A stretch of DNA of 64,000 nucleotides from Vallitalea sp. (GTDB taxonomy: Bacteria; Bacillota; Clostridia; Lachnospirales; Vallitaleaceae), in NCBI GenBank assembly GCA_025210515.1, contig JAOARM010000038.1, forward strand, positions 120,211 to 184,210, given 5' to 3'. The notes beneath the pieces are model-generated. The model was given only the letters and a program-made list of their open reading frames with translations. It had not been told where the DNA came from and did not search any database. Position 1 is the stretch's first letter, and each line of letters begins with the position of its first letter. The position numbers and the translations under genes were made by a program. This document shows, one piece after another, positions 9,034 through 17,576 of the stretch.

Positions 9034-9113
9034 TATTATTATCATAGTAATTACAAAATTATAACATTATGTAATTGCTTATATTATAGTAATACTAGAG
9101 AGGAAGAACAAGT

Positions 9114-10511
9114 ATGCACGCATGGGAAATGGAAAAACAGTTGTATCAATCTGCTGTTCCTATAATCCTTGAAGAAGATGAACAAGAATGGGACTTAGTG
9201 GAAGAAGCTGGACAAGTAGAAGATGAAAAGATTAAGTTGTTATGGGGAAGTTTTGTTCCAGGATCTGGAGCACCAGAGAGAGTTATTATAGCTGGTGTTC
9301 AAGCTATAGAGAATAGAGGATATATAGTTAGAAATTACCAAGAAGTTATTAGAGAAGGATTAGAAGCATTACAAAATAATGATATGGTTAGATTGCATAA
9401 ATTAACTTCAAAACTATATCATTGTATGAATACAGCAATTAAAGATGAATCATCTACATATTGGAGTCATAAACAATATACAAATTGGGAAGAATATAGC
9501 AATGATGTATCCTTTTCTCAACCTTATGAAATCGATGTTTTTACAAAGGATTTTGAAGATAAGATATTAGCAGGTTGGAGAGCCCAATTAATAGGTGGAG
9601 CATTAGGAACCGCTATTGAAGGATATACAACTGATAATCTGAGAAAAACATTTGGTGATATAACAGATTATATTAGAAAGCCAAATACACTCAATGATGA
9701 TATCACCTTTGAATTAGCTTTTCTTAAAGCTCATATGGAAAAAGGAGATGATATAAGCTCGCTAGATATTGCTCATGAGTGGATTGGATTAATTCCATCA
9801 GGTTGGTCAGCAGAAGAAGTAGCACTTCGTAATATTCGTTATGGTATTTATCCACCAGAAAGTGGTAAGTTTAATAATCCATATTGTGAATGGATAGGTG
9901 CTCAGATGAGAGGTGCTATATGTGGAATGGTAGCACCAGGTAATCCCAAAGAAGCTGCTCGTTTAGCATGGATTGATGGAGAAATATCTCATTATAATAA
10001 TGGAATAATTGGAGAGATATTTAATGCTATATTAGTTTCATTATCATTTGCTAAAAATAATATTAGAGAAATAGTAAAAGAAACGATTAATATGATTCCA
10101 CAGAAAAGTGAATATTATTCAGTTGTTAAATTTGCTCTTGATCAATGTATGAATTCATCCAATTGGGAAGAAGCATGGAGACCATGTGAAAAGAAATTTG
10201 AAAAATATAATTGGATTCATTCATATCCTAATGCAGCAGCTGAGATTGTTGCACTATGGTTTGGTAATGGTGATTTTGATGAAACTTTACACATAATAGC
10301 AATGGAAGGTGTTGATGTTGATTGCAATGCCGCCCAGATAATGACAGCTATTGGTATTATTGTTGGAGAAAAAAACATATCAGAAAAATGGACTAAACCA
10401 TTCGATGATAATATTGTCACATATGTAAGAACTATGGAGAATATAGACATTAATGATCTTACGTCATGGACAGTAACTAGTTGTAGGAATGTATTAGAAG
10501 CTAAAAAGTAG
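9114..10511 (+). CDS. ADP-ribosylglycohydrolase family protein
   Basis: A 465-residue protein with an N-terminal extension of about 150 residues (Glu-rich start, then helical) and a C-terminal ADP-ribosylglycohydrolase (DraG-like) fold. Visible family features are GWRAQLIGGALGTAIEGY at about 160, the metal-binding LNDDITFE (TDDT-like) at about 194, NNGIIGE in the middle and GVDVDCNAAQIMTAIGIIVG (the GxDxDxxAA metal site) near residue 400. The first metal motif reads NDD in place of TDD. The family removes ADP-ribose from proteins or small molecules. Its place between a Crp/Fnr regulator and a nucleoside importer suggests a role in ribosyl-compound salvage, which is inference. Confidence 0.8.
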   Translation: MHAWEMEKQLYQSAVPIILEEDEQEWDLVEEAGQVEDEKIKLLWGSFVPGSGAPERVIIAGVQAIENRGYIVRNYQEVIREGLEALQNNDMVRLHKLTSKLYHCMNTAIKDESSTYWSHKQYTNWEEYSNDVSFSQPYEIDVFTKDFEDKILAGWRAQLIGGALGTAIEGYTTDNLRKTFGDITDYIRKPNTLNDDITFELAFLKAHMEKGDDISSLDIAHEWIGLIPSGWSAEEVALRNIRYGIYPPESGKFNNPYCEWIGAQMRGAICGMVAPGNPKEAARLAWIDGEISHYNNGIIGEIFNAILVSLSFAKNNIREIVKETINMIPQKSEYYSVVKFALDQCMNSSNWEEAWRPCEKKFEKYNWIHSYPNAAAEIVALWFGNGDFDETLHIIAMEGVDVDCNAAQIMTAIGIIVGEKNISEKWTKPFDDNIVTYVRTMENIDINDLTSWTVTSCRNVLEAKK

Positions 10512-10537
10512 CGAAAAGAAACATAAATTCTATAAGG

Positions 10538-10598
10538 TTGAAAATACTATATTCATAGTGTATAATGTATTTCGTAAATTACTGATAATTAGTAATTT
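10538..10598 (+). promoter_or_regulatory. Promoter and palindromic operator of the nucleoside transport operon
   Basis: TTGAAA (10538-10543), a 17-bp spacer and TATAAT (10561-10566) form a strong promoter. Just downstream lies a perfect inverted repeat AAATTACT (10576-10583) / AGTAATTT (10591-10598), well placed at the expected transcription start to act as an operator. The protein that binds it is unknown; the Crp/Fnr-type regulator two genes upstream is a candidate. Confidence 0.65.
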
Positions 10599-10625
10599 GC
10601 ACAAAAAAATATAAAGGGGGAATAA

Positions 10626-11765
10626 ATGATGAAAAAATCATTAATTCTAATTTTAGCAATTGCAATGTCACTATCTATGGTTTTAGCTGGATGTGGCGAA
10701 AAGAAAGATGCAGATGAAACTCCAGACAAAACTAATGGAGACACTGCTGACCCACTAAAAGTATTATTATTAATAAATGGTAATACAGGAGATTTATCTT
10801 TCTTTGATTCAGCTGCAAATGGTATGAAACTTATCAAAGAAAAATATGGTGATGCAGTAGAAACAAAAGTAACTGAAATGGGCTTTGATGAAACAAAATG
10901 GGAACCTTCACTTAGAGATGCATCTGAAGAAGATTGGGACATTATAATTGTAGGTACTTGGAATATGGAAGAGAGCTTAACAGAAATTGCATTAGAATAT
11001 ACTGATAAAAAGTATATCATATTTGATACAACAGTAAATTATGAAGATAATGATCTTCCAAATGTATATTCAGTTACTTATAAGCAAAATGAAGGATCAT
11101 TTATAGCAGGAGTTTTAGCTGCGCGTATTACAACTTCAGATATGCCATTAGCTAATGAAGAAAAAGTAATAGGTTTCTTAGGTGGATTTGAAGGTCCTGT
11201 AATCAATGACTTCTTAGTAGGTTATATTCAAGGAGCACAATATATTGATGAAGAAGTAAAAGTTGCAGTTTCTTATATAGGTTCATTTGAAGATTCAGCA
11301 AAAGGTAAAGAAATGGCACTTGTTCAATATAATAATGGTGCTGATATTGGTTACAACGTGGCTGGACAAGCTGGATTAGGACAAATTGAAGCAGCGAAAG
11401 AAGTTAATAGATATGCAATCGGTGTTGACTCAGACCAGGCTTTAGAATTCAAAGATAAAGATCCAGAGAAAGCTGAACTTATAGCTACTTCAGTATTAAA
11501 AAGAGTAGATAATTCATTATTAAGAGCTATTGATAAACATATAGAAGGTACACTTTCTTATGGACAAGCAGAAAGCTTAGGATTTAAAGAGGAAGCAATT
11601 GTTTTAGCTGATAATGAATTCTCTGACAAACTTATATCAGATGAATTAAAACAAGAACTTAAAGAGATTGAAGAAAAAATTATTAATGGAGAAATAGAAG
11701 TTAAGAGTGCAATTACAATGGAACAAAAAGAACTTGATGAATTAAAAGATTCTGTTAGACCATAA
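10626..11765 (+). CDS. BMP family nucleoside-binding lipoprotein
   Basis: A 379-residue extracytoplasmic substrate-binding protein of the BMP/PnrA (Med) family. The signal peptide ends in lipobox LAGC (about residues 19-22), followed by an acidic linker. The mature part shows the family hallmarks: LLLINGNTGDLSFFDSAANGMK, NVYSVTYKQNEGSFIAGVLAA and IGFLGGFEGPVINDFLVGY, then YNVAGQAGLGQIEAAKE and AIGVDSDQ. Family members bind purine or pyrimidine nucleosides and hand them to an ABC permease. Two adjacent ATGs (10626, 10629) could start it; AAAGGGGG lies just upstream. It is separated from the transporter ATPase by a hairpin, which would allow higher expression of the binding protein. Confidence 0.9.
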   Translation: MMKKSLILILAIAMSLSMVLAGCGEKKDADETPDKTNGDTADPLKVLLLINGNTGDLSFFDSAANGMKLIKEKYGDAVETKVTEMGFDETKWEPSLRDASEEDWDIIIVGTWNMEESLTEIALEYTDKKYIIFDTTVNYEDNDLPNVYSVTYKQNEGSFIAGVLAARITTSDMPLANEEKVIGFLGGFEGPVINDFLVGYIQGAQYIDEEVKVAVSYIGSFEDSAKGKEMALVQYNNGADIGYNVAGQAGLGQIEAAKEVNRYAIGVDSDQALEFKDKDPEKAELIATSVLKRVDNSLLRAIDKHIEGTLSYGQAESLGFKEEAIVLADNEFSDKLISDELKQELKEIEEKIINGEIEVKSAITMEQKELDELKDSVRP

Positions 11766-11777
11766 TATTTATTTTAT

Positions 11778-11825
11778 AGGGGCTGTCTCATAATACATTT
11801 TTAATGTCAATATAAGACAGCCCCT
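11778..11825 (+). terminator. Intercistronic hairpin between BMP lipoprotein and ATPase genes
   Basis: Perfect 11-bp arms AGGGGCTGTCT (11778-11788) and AGACAGCCCCT (11815-11825). No T tract follows, so it is more likely a partial attenuator or 3'-end mRNA stabiliser than a full terminator. Such an element commonly separates an abundant binding-protein message from the transporter genes downstream. Confidence 0.6.
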
Positions 11826-11858
11826 AATTACTAATTAGCTTAATGGAGTGATAAAAAT

Positions 11859-13412
11859 ATGCAGAAAGAACTTTTAGTAATGAAAGATATTACAAAGGTT
11901 TATCCAAATGGTATAGTTGCCAATGATGGTGTTAATTTTTCAATAAGAGCAGGAGAAATTCATGCTCTATGTGGAGAAAATGGAGCAGGTAAATCAACAT
12001 TAATGAAGATTTTATTTGGACTTCATACTCCAGAAGAAGGAACAATTAAATTAAAAGGAAAAGAGATACATTTAACATCTCCTACCGTAGCCATTGAACA
12101 TGGAATTGGTATGGTGCATCAGCATTTTATGTTAGTTCCATCTTTAACAGTTGCAGAAAATATGGTTCTTGGAGTAGAGCCTAAGAAAAATATTTTCATA
12201 AATATGGACGAGGCTATTAGGATAACTGAAGAATTATCTGAAAAATACAATTTACACGTTGATCCTAGAGCAAAAGTTGAAGATATACCAGTTGGAATTA
12301 AACAAAAAGTTGAGATACTTAAAGCTTTGCTTAGAGGAGCTAAAATACTTATATTAGATGAACCTACAGCAGTGCTAACACCACAAGAAACAAAAGAGTT
12401 ATTTAAAGAGTTAAAGTTACTTAGAGAAAAAGGACATACTATTATATTTATTTCTCATAAACTAAATGAAGTAAAAGAATTATGTGATAGAATCACTGTT
12501 ATGAGAAATGGTAAAAGTATGGGAGTTCATAATACTTGTGATGTAACAGAAGAAGATATATCAAGATTAATGGTTGGAAGAGATGTTGTTCTAAGAGTAG
12601 AAAAAGAAAAAGCAAAACCAAAAGAAAACATTGTTGAAATAAGAGACTTAACTTTTGTTAATGAGTTAGGAAAAAATGCACTTAATAAGATTTCTTTTAG
12701 TGTAAGAAAAGGTGAAATATTGGGTGTTGCTGGTGTTGAAGGTAATGGACAAGGAGAATTAGTTCGTTCAATGACTGGACTTTCAAGACCAAGTTCAGGA
12801 ACAATTAAAATAGATGGAACAGAAATAAGTAAAATGAGCATTAAACAAATTAGAGAATTAGGAACATCTCATGTACCAGAAGATAGAATGACCTATGGTG
12901 TAGCAGGGGATATGAGTATTGAGCAAAATATAATAGCTGATAGGTACGATACAAAAGAATTTAATGGAAAGCTATTACTAAAAGTTAAAAAAATCAAAGA
13001 AAAAGCAATAGAACTATCAAAAGAATATAGAGTTAAGTGTAACTCAGTTAATCAAAAAGTTGGAATGCTTTCTGGTGGTAATATTCAAAAAGTAGTTGTA
13101 GCTAGAGAATTTACTAAAGATCCAAAATTCATTATTGCCAATCAACCTACTAGAGGTATTGATGTTGGAGCTACAGAGTTTATCAGAAAAAGGCTGGTTG
13201 AGCTTCGTGACGAAGATATAGCCGTTTTACTAGTATCAGCTGATTTGAATGAAGTAATGGAACTAAGTGATAGTTTAATTGTTATGTATGGAGGAGAAAT
13301 AGTAGCTTATTTCGAAGATACAACTTCTCTTACAGAAGAAGAATTAGGATTATATATGTTAGGCATTAAGAAGCAATCAGAAGAAGAGATTAGGAGGGTT
13401 ATTCATGCGTAA
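11859..13412 (+). CDS. Nucleoside ABC transporter, dual ATP-binding protein
   Basis: A 517-residue ATPase with two ABC domains, as in sugar (RbsA/MglA-like) and nucleoside (NupA-like) importers. The first domain has Walker A GENGAGKST and Walker B ILILDEPTAVL, with a degenerate signature (VGIKQKVEILKAL in place of LSGGQ). The second has GVEGNGQGEL as a degenerate Walker A and a good signature LSGGNIQKVVVARE, followed by ANQPTRGIDVGA. The pattern of one intact and one degenerate site is normal for this class. It overlaps the next gene by 8 nt, so translation is coupled. It energises import of the substrate bound by the upstream BMP lipoprotein. Confidence 0.92.
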   Translation: MQKELLVMKDITKVYPNGIVANDGVNFSIRAGEIHALCGENGAGKSTLMKILFGLHTPEEGTIKLKGKEIHLTSPTVAIEHGIGMVHQHFMLVPSLTVAENMVLGVEPKKNIFINMDEAIRITEELSEKYNLHVDPRAKVEDIPVGIKQKVEILKALLRGAKILILDEPTAVLTPQETKELFKELKLLREKGHTIIFISHKLNEVKELCDRITVMRNGKSMGVHNTCDVTEEDISRLMVGRDVVLRVEKEKAKPKENIVEIRDLTFVNELGKNALNKISFSVRKGEILGVAGVEGNGQGELVRSMTGLSRPSSGTIKIDGTEISKMSIKQIRELGTSHVPEDRMTYGVAGDMSIEQNIIADRYDTKEFNGKLLLKVKKIKEKAIELSKEYRVKCNSVNQKVGMLSGGNIQKVVVAREFTKDPKFIIANQPTRGIDVGATEFIRKRLVELRDEDIAVLLVSADLNEVMELSDSLIVMYGGEIVAYFEDTTSLTEEELGLYMLGIKKQSEEEIRRVIHA

Positions 13413-14472
13413 AAATCTTAAATTTGAATTTGTTCGTACTACACTAGCTATTTTAATCTCTCTTGCTCTTGCTTTGATTATTATAGTTTCAGTTAGTGCT
13501 ACGCCTATGTTAGCGCTTCGCAAATTTTTAATAGGACCTTTTGATAGTATTAGACATATTGGCAATGTTATTGAATTAATGATTCCTCTTATATTTACTG
13601 GTCTTGCAGTAAGTGTTATGTTTCTTGCAAAAGAATTTAACTTAGGAGCAGAGGGAGCTTTCTACATAGGTGGTGTAGGTGCATCAATTATTGCTACTAA
13701 AGTAACATTGCCTATTATAGCACATCCAATTGTAGCCATTTTAGTAGGTGGTGCTTTAGGTGGGTTTATTGCATTTATTCCTGCCATATTAAAAGTTAAA
13801 TGGAATGCGACTGAATTAGTTTCATCATTAATGCTTAACTATGTTTCTCTATTTTTTGGAATATATATACTTAAAAACTATATAAGAGACCCAAAAGCTG
13901 GAGATGTAGTATCTTATAGTCTTGAAAAATCTGCAAAATTAATTTATTTAATTCCAAAGACAAAAGTACATTTTGGATTAATAATTGTTATTGTTATGGT
14001 TATACTATGTTACCTATTTATATATAGAACTAAATGGGGATATGAAATAAGAGTTGCAGGTGAAAATAGAAAATTTGCAAGATATTCTGGAATTAATACA
14101 GCTAAGGTTATTATACTATCTCAAGTAATTGGTGGTTTTATTGCTGGTATGGGTGGATCAGTAGAAGTACTTGGTATGTATAGAAGATTCTCATGGAAAA
14201 CATCTCCTGGATATGGTTGGGATGGTGTTATTGTTGCTATATTAGCAAGAAATAATCCAGTGCTAGTACCAGTAGCAGCATTTTTCTTAGCATATTTAAG
14301 AATTGGTGCTGACTTAATGGCAAGATCAACAGATGTACAGAGTGAAGTTGTTAGTATTATACAAGGAGTTATTATTGTACTGATAGTTGCAGAAAGATTC
14401 TTAGTAAAATATAAACATAAACTAGTTGTTAAACAAGCAAAACAAAATATAAGCATAAAGGAGGCAAAATAA
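13405..14472 (+). CDS. Nucleoside ABC transporter permease (first)
   Basis: A 355-residue inner-membrane permease of the BPD_transp_2 family (NupB-like). It has about eight to ten hydrophobic helices. The conserved region includes KEFNLGAEGAFYIGG near residue 75 and EIRVAGENRKFARYSGIN near residue 215, the latter being the coupling-helix region typical of this family. It starts inside the ATPase gene (8-nt overlap), with AGGAGG-like sequence upstream, and ends one base before the second permease start. The two permeases probably form a heterodimer. Confidence 0.9.
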   Translation: MRKNLKFEFVRTTLAILISLALALIIIVSVSATPMLALRKFLIGPFDSIRHIGNVIELMIPLIFTGLAVSVMFLAKEFNLGAEGAFYIGGVGASIIATKVTLPIIAHPIVAILVGGALGGFIAFIPAILKVKWNATELVSSLMLNYVSLFFGIYILKNYIRDPKAGDVVSYSLEKSAKLIYLIPKTKVHFGLIIVIVMVILCYLFIYRTKWGYEIRVAGENRKFARYSGINTAKVIILSQVIGGFIAGMGGSVEVLGMYRRFSWKTSPGYGWDGVIVAILARNNPVLVPVAAFFLAYLRIGADLMARSTDVQSEVVSIIQGVIIVLIVAERFLVKYKHKLVVKQAKQNISIKEAK

Positions 14473-14473
14473 T

Positions 14474-15409
14474 ATGGATAAACTATTCGCGATAATTTTC
14501 TCGGCTGCATTTGGATACTCAGTATTAAGAGTAACTACTCCAATATTATTTGCTGCACTTGGTGCTTTGATTTCTGATAAAGCTGGAGAAATTAATATTG
14601 CTCTTGAAGGAACTATGTTAATATCAGCACTTACAGGAGTTATATTTAGTGCACTATTTCAAAATGCATGGATTGGATTGTTATCTGCCATAATAGTAGG
14701 TGGATTAATTGGATTATTATTAGCATTTTTTGCACTAAAATTAAAAACAGATGTTATTTTATCTGGTATTGCTATTAACCTAATGGCAGCTGGTGGAACT
14801 GTTTTTGTACTATATTTAATCGCAGGAAACAAAGGTGTTTCAACAGAGCTAAAGAGTAAAGTATTACCTGTATGGAATATACCTCTTATTAAGGAAATAC
14901 CAGTTATAGGAACTATTATTTCTGGACATAATGTATTAACATATATTTCAATATTAGCCGTTGTTGTTATTTTTTACTTATTATATAAAACACCACTTGG
15001 ATTGCAGATTAGAGCGGTTGGAGAGAACCCTCATGCCGCTGATTCAGTTGGTATAAGTGTTAAAAAAGTTAAATTTATTGCTCTTACAATTAGTGGAGTA
15101 TTAGCAGGATTTGGTGGAGCATATATGTCTATGGGATATATGTCTATGTTCCAGAAAAATATGACAGCAGGTAGAGGTTTTATTGCTCTTGCAGCAGAAG
15201 CAATGGGTGGAGCTACACCACATGGAACACTGATTACTTCTTTGTTCTTTGGATTTGCAGATGCGCTATCTAACCATTTACAATCTCTAAGAGTACCACC
15301 AGAGTTTGTACGGATGATTCCATATATTGCTACTTTAGTTGGTCTTGTAATATATTCTTCAAGAAAATCATCAAAAATTAAAAAGTTAAAAAAACAAAAA
15401 GCAAAATAA
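14474..15409 (+). CDS. Nucleoside ABC transporter permease (second)
   Basis: A 311-residue partner permease (NupC-like, BPD_transp_2 family). Conserved features are SDKAGEINIALEGTMLI near residue 35, LQIRAVGENPHAADSVGIS (the coupling loop) near residue 177 and FIALAAEAMGGATPHGTL near residue 236. About eight transmembrane segments and a Lys-rich C-terminal tail are seen. AAGGAGG lies nine bases upstream of ATG. It completes the BMP-ATPase-permease-permease transporter; downstream salvage enzymes follow after a structured gap. Confidence 0.9.
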   Translation: MDKLFAIIFSAAFGYSVLRVTTPILFAALGALISDKAGEINIALEGTMLISALTGVIFSALFQNAWIGLLSAIIVGGLIGLLLAFFALKLKTDVILSGIAINLMAAGGTVFVLYLIAGNKGVSTELKSKVLPVWNIPLIKEIPVIGTIISGHNVLTYISILAVVVIFYLLYKTPLGLQIRAVGENPHAADSVGISVKKVKFIALTISGVLAGFGGAYMSMGYMSMFQKNMTAGRGFIALAAEAMGGATPHGTLITSLFFGFADALSNHLQSLRVPPEFVRMIPYIATLVGLVIYSSRKSSKIKKLKKQKAK

Positions 15410-15465
15410 GTTAATAAAAGAAAAGATGAGTTTCTTTTGTTGTATTATTAATAAGTTTATAAAAT

Positions 15466-15575
15466 AAAGCCAGAAGTATTATTCTTAGTATACATATTAT
15501 TTGATTAAACCACAAAAATGGAGTAATCAGTATTATATAATGGGACTAGAATAAGGCTTGGCTTTATTTTTATAT
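15466..15575 (+). terminator. Long nested hairpin (terminator or attenuator) between transporter and nucleoside hydrolase
   Basis: About 105 nt closed by AAAGCCA (15466-15472) and TGGCTTT (15559-15565), with supporting pairs ATTCTnAG/CTAGAAT inside. A central stem-loop TGATTA...CCA / TGG...TAATCA follows. The 3' side runs into TATTTTTAT, as in an intrinsic terminator. It lies in the leader of the first nucleoside hydrolase. The nested central arm gives it the layout of a regulated leader, but it matches no riboswitch consensus that I know. Confidence 0.5.
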
Positions 15576-15646
15576 TATAGAAAATGCATATATATATTTA
15601 TGTTTTTGTAGAAAATATTTTATTTCTTAGATTTAGGAGGATAATT

Positions 15647-16579
15647 ATGGCAAAACCAGTAATAATTGATTGTGACCCGGGGCATGATGATGCCATTGCT
15701 TTAATATTAGCATTAGCTAGCGATAAAATAGATGTAAAAGGTATAACAACTGTGGCGGGGAATCAAACAGGAGATAAGACACTTAATAATGCACTACGTG
15801 TATTAAGTTATTTAGATATTAAGAAGGAAGTAGCTCAGGGAGCAGTTAAACCTCTAATGAGAGATTTAATTACAGCGGCAGAAGTTCATGGTGAAAGTGG
15901 ATTAGAAGGTCCAGAACTTCCACAGCCAGCATTTGAAAAAAGTGAAAAAAACGCTATAGAATTAATGATAGATATTATAATGAATTCAGATGAAAAAGTT
16001 ACTCTTATTCCTACAGGGCCACTAACTAATATAGGACATTTATTGTTAGCACATCCAGAAGTAAAAGATAATATTGAAGAAATTGTTTTAATGGGAGGAG
16101 CATGTTTGGGAGGAAATTGGACACCATCCGCTGAATTTAATATTCTGGTTGACCCAGAAGCGGCTGATATTGTTTACAAATCTTCAATTCCTGTTACAAT
16201 GTGTGGACTTGATGTTACTCATAAAGCACAAGTTTTTAAAGATGAGACAGAAAGAATTAGAAGTATTGGAAATAAGGCTAGTACATTAGTAGCAGAATTA
16301 CTTGATTACTTTGGAATTTTCCATATGAATCCTAATTTTTCTTTTGATGGTCCTCCACTACATGATGTATGTGCCGTAGCATATGTATTAGATCCAAATA
16401 TGTTTGTATGTAAAAAACATAATGTTGAGATTGACATTACAGGGGAACTTACTTGTGGAGCAACAGTTGTAGATTATTATGATACAAGTGGTAAAGATAA
16501 AAATATTAATGTAGTATTTGATTTGGATAGAGAGAAATTTATTAATATGTTATGTGAATCATTAGAGAAATATAATTAA
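15647..16579 (+). CDS. Nucleoside hydrolase (IU family, first)
   Basis: A 310-residue cytoplasmic N-ribohydrolase that splits nucleosides into ribose and free base. The N-terminal calcium-binding motif is IDCDPGHDDAIAL (DxDPGxDD); VLMGGA, the FNILVDPEAA segment and the C-terminal PPLHDVCAV histidine-aspartate pair complete the active site. I chose ATG 15647, which has TTAGGAGG upstream; the in-frame ATG at 15584 would add a hydrophobic stretch lacking family similarity. A second paralog follows 64 bp downstream; having two suggests different base preferences. Confidence 0.92.
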   Translation: MAKPVIIDCDPGHDDAIALILALASDKIDVKGITTVAGNQTGDKTLNNALRVLSYLDIKKEVAQGAVKPLMRDLITAAEVHGESGLEGPELPQPAFEKSEKNAIELMIDIIMNSDEKVTLIPTGPLTNIGHLLLAHPEVKDNIEEIVLMGGACLGGNWTPSAEFNILVDPEAADIVYKSSIPVTMCGLDVTHKAQVFKDETERIRSIGNKASTLVAELLDYFGIFHMNPNFSFDGPPLHDVCAVAYVLDPNMFVCKKHNVEIDITGELTCGATVVDYYDTSGKDKNINVVFDLDREKFINMLCESLEKYN

Positions 16580-16643
16580 TAATAAAATACCATAACAAGG
16601 TTAATAGTAATGTGGAATTAGAAAGATACAAGGAGGCAATATA

Positions 16644-17576
16644 ATGAGTAAAATACCAATTATAATAGACACAGATCCAGGTACTGATGATGCAACGGCT
16701 ATACTTATGTGTTTAGGTTGTGATAAGTTAGATATAAGAGCTATAACAACAGTAGCAGGAAATGTTGGTATAGAAAAGGCATCAAACAATGCAAGAAAAA
16801 TAGTTGAGCTTTCAGGAAAAGATATAAAAGTAGCTGTGGGAGCTAAGACTCCTATTATAAGAGAAGTAATTGATGCAGAGTTTGTTCATGGCAGTACAGG
16901 ACTTGGAAATGTCACACTTAATGAGCCTACTATAGCTTATTATGAAAAAGATGCGGTGGATACAATATATGAAGAGGCAATGATAGCAGATGGGAAATTG
17001 AAAATACTAGCTCTTGGACCTTTAACTAATATTGCAGTAGCATTATTAAAATATCCACAGTTAAAAGATAAGATAGAAAGTATTGTATTTATGGGTGGGG
17101 CAATTAATCATGGAAATGTTACTTCATCAGCTGAATTTAATATTTATGTAGATCCAGAAGCAGCCAAAATTGTTTTTGAATCTGGAATACATTTAGTTAT
17201 GGTTGGTCTTGATGTAACTCACAATACAATTGTTACACAAGAAGAAAATAAGAGAATTCATAAGCTAAATAGTCAAGTAGCACAAGTAGTAGCAAAGTTA
17301 ATTGATTATACTATTGATAGAGAAAGTCCATATAATCAACTAGGTGGAGTTATGCATGACCCACTTGCGGCGGCAGTTATTATTGATAGTAGTGTAATAG
17401 AAACTGAATTTTATCATGTTGACGTAGAGTTAAAGAGCGATATTACAAGAGGAAAAACAGTAGCAGATGTATTTAGAGTAACTGATAATAAGCCAAATAT
17501 TCATGTTGGTATTAAGTCAGATAATAAGAAGTTCATAGATATCTTAGAAAGAACTATATTAACATATGAAGTATAG
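16644..17576 (+). CDS. Nucleoside hydrolase (IU family, second)
   Basis: A 310-residue paralog of the preceding enzyme. The metal site reads IDTDPGTDDATAI, differing at the residue after Gly (Thr for His). FMGGA, FNIYVDPEAA and VMHDPLAAA are all present, so it should be active. AAGGAGG lies nine bases before ATG 16644. The end overlaps the amidohydrolase start by 11 nt. Together the two hydrolases would feed ribose to the ribokinase encoded downstream; which nucleosides each prefers cannot be told from sequence. Confidence 0.92.
   Translation: MSKIPIIIDTDPGTDDATAILMCLGCDKLDIRAITTVAGNVGIEKASNNARKIVELSGKDIKVAVGAKTPIIREVIDAEFVHGSTGLGNVTLNEPTIAYYEKDAVDTIYEEAMIADGKLKILALGPLTNIAVALLKYPQLKDKIESIVFMGGAINHGNVTSSAEFNIYVDPEAAKIVFESGIHLVMVGLDVTHNTIVTQEENKRIHKLNSQVAQVVAKLIDYTIDRESPYNQLGGVMHDPLAAAVIIDSSVIETEFYHVDVELKSDITRGKTVADVFRVTDNKPNIHVGIKSDNKKFIDILERTILTYEV

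Noticed and set aside
10589..11020. 143-residue reverse frame over the BMP lipoprotein start
   Set aside because: It overlaps the promoter and signal peptide of a clear gene on the other strand and has no family features.
11778..11825. Hairpin as the end of an insertion sequence
   Set aside because: It is a single compact stem within one operon with no transposase and no second copy in the window.
15410..15646. Purine-type riboswitch before the nucleoside hydrolase gene
   Set aside because: The conserved purine riboswitch loop and junction motifs are absent; only a nested hairpin is visible.
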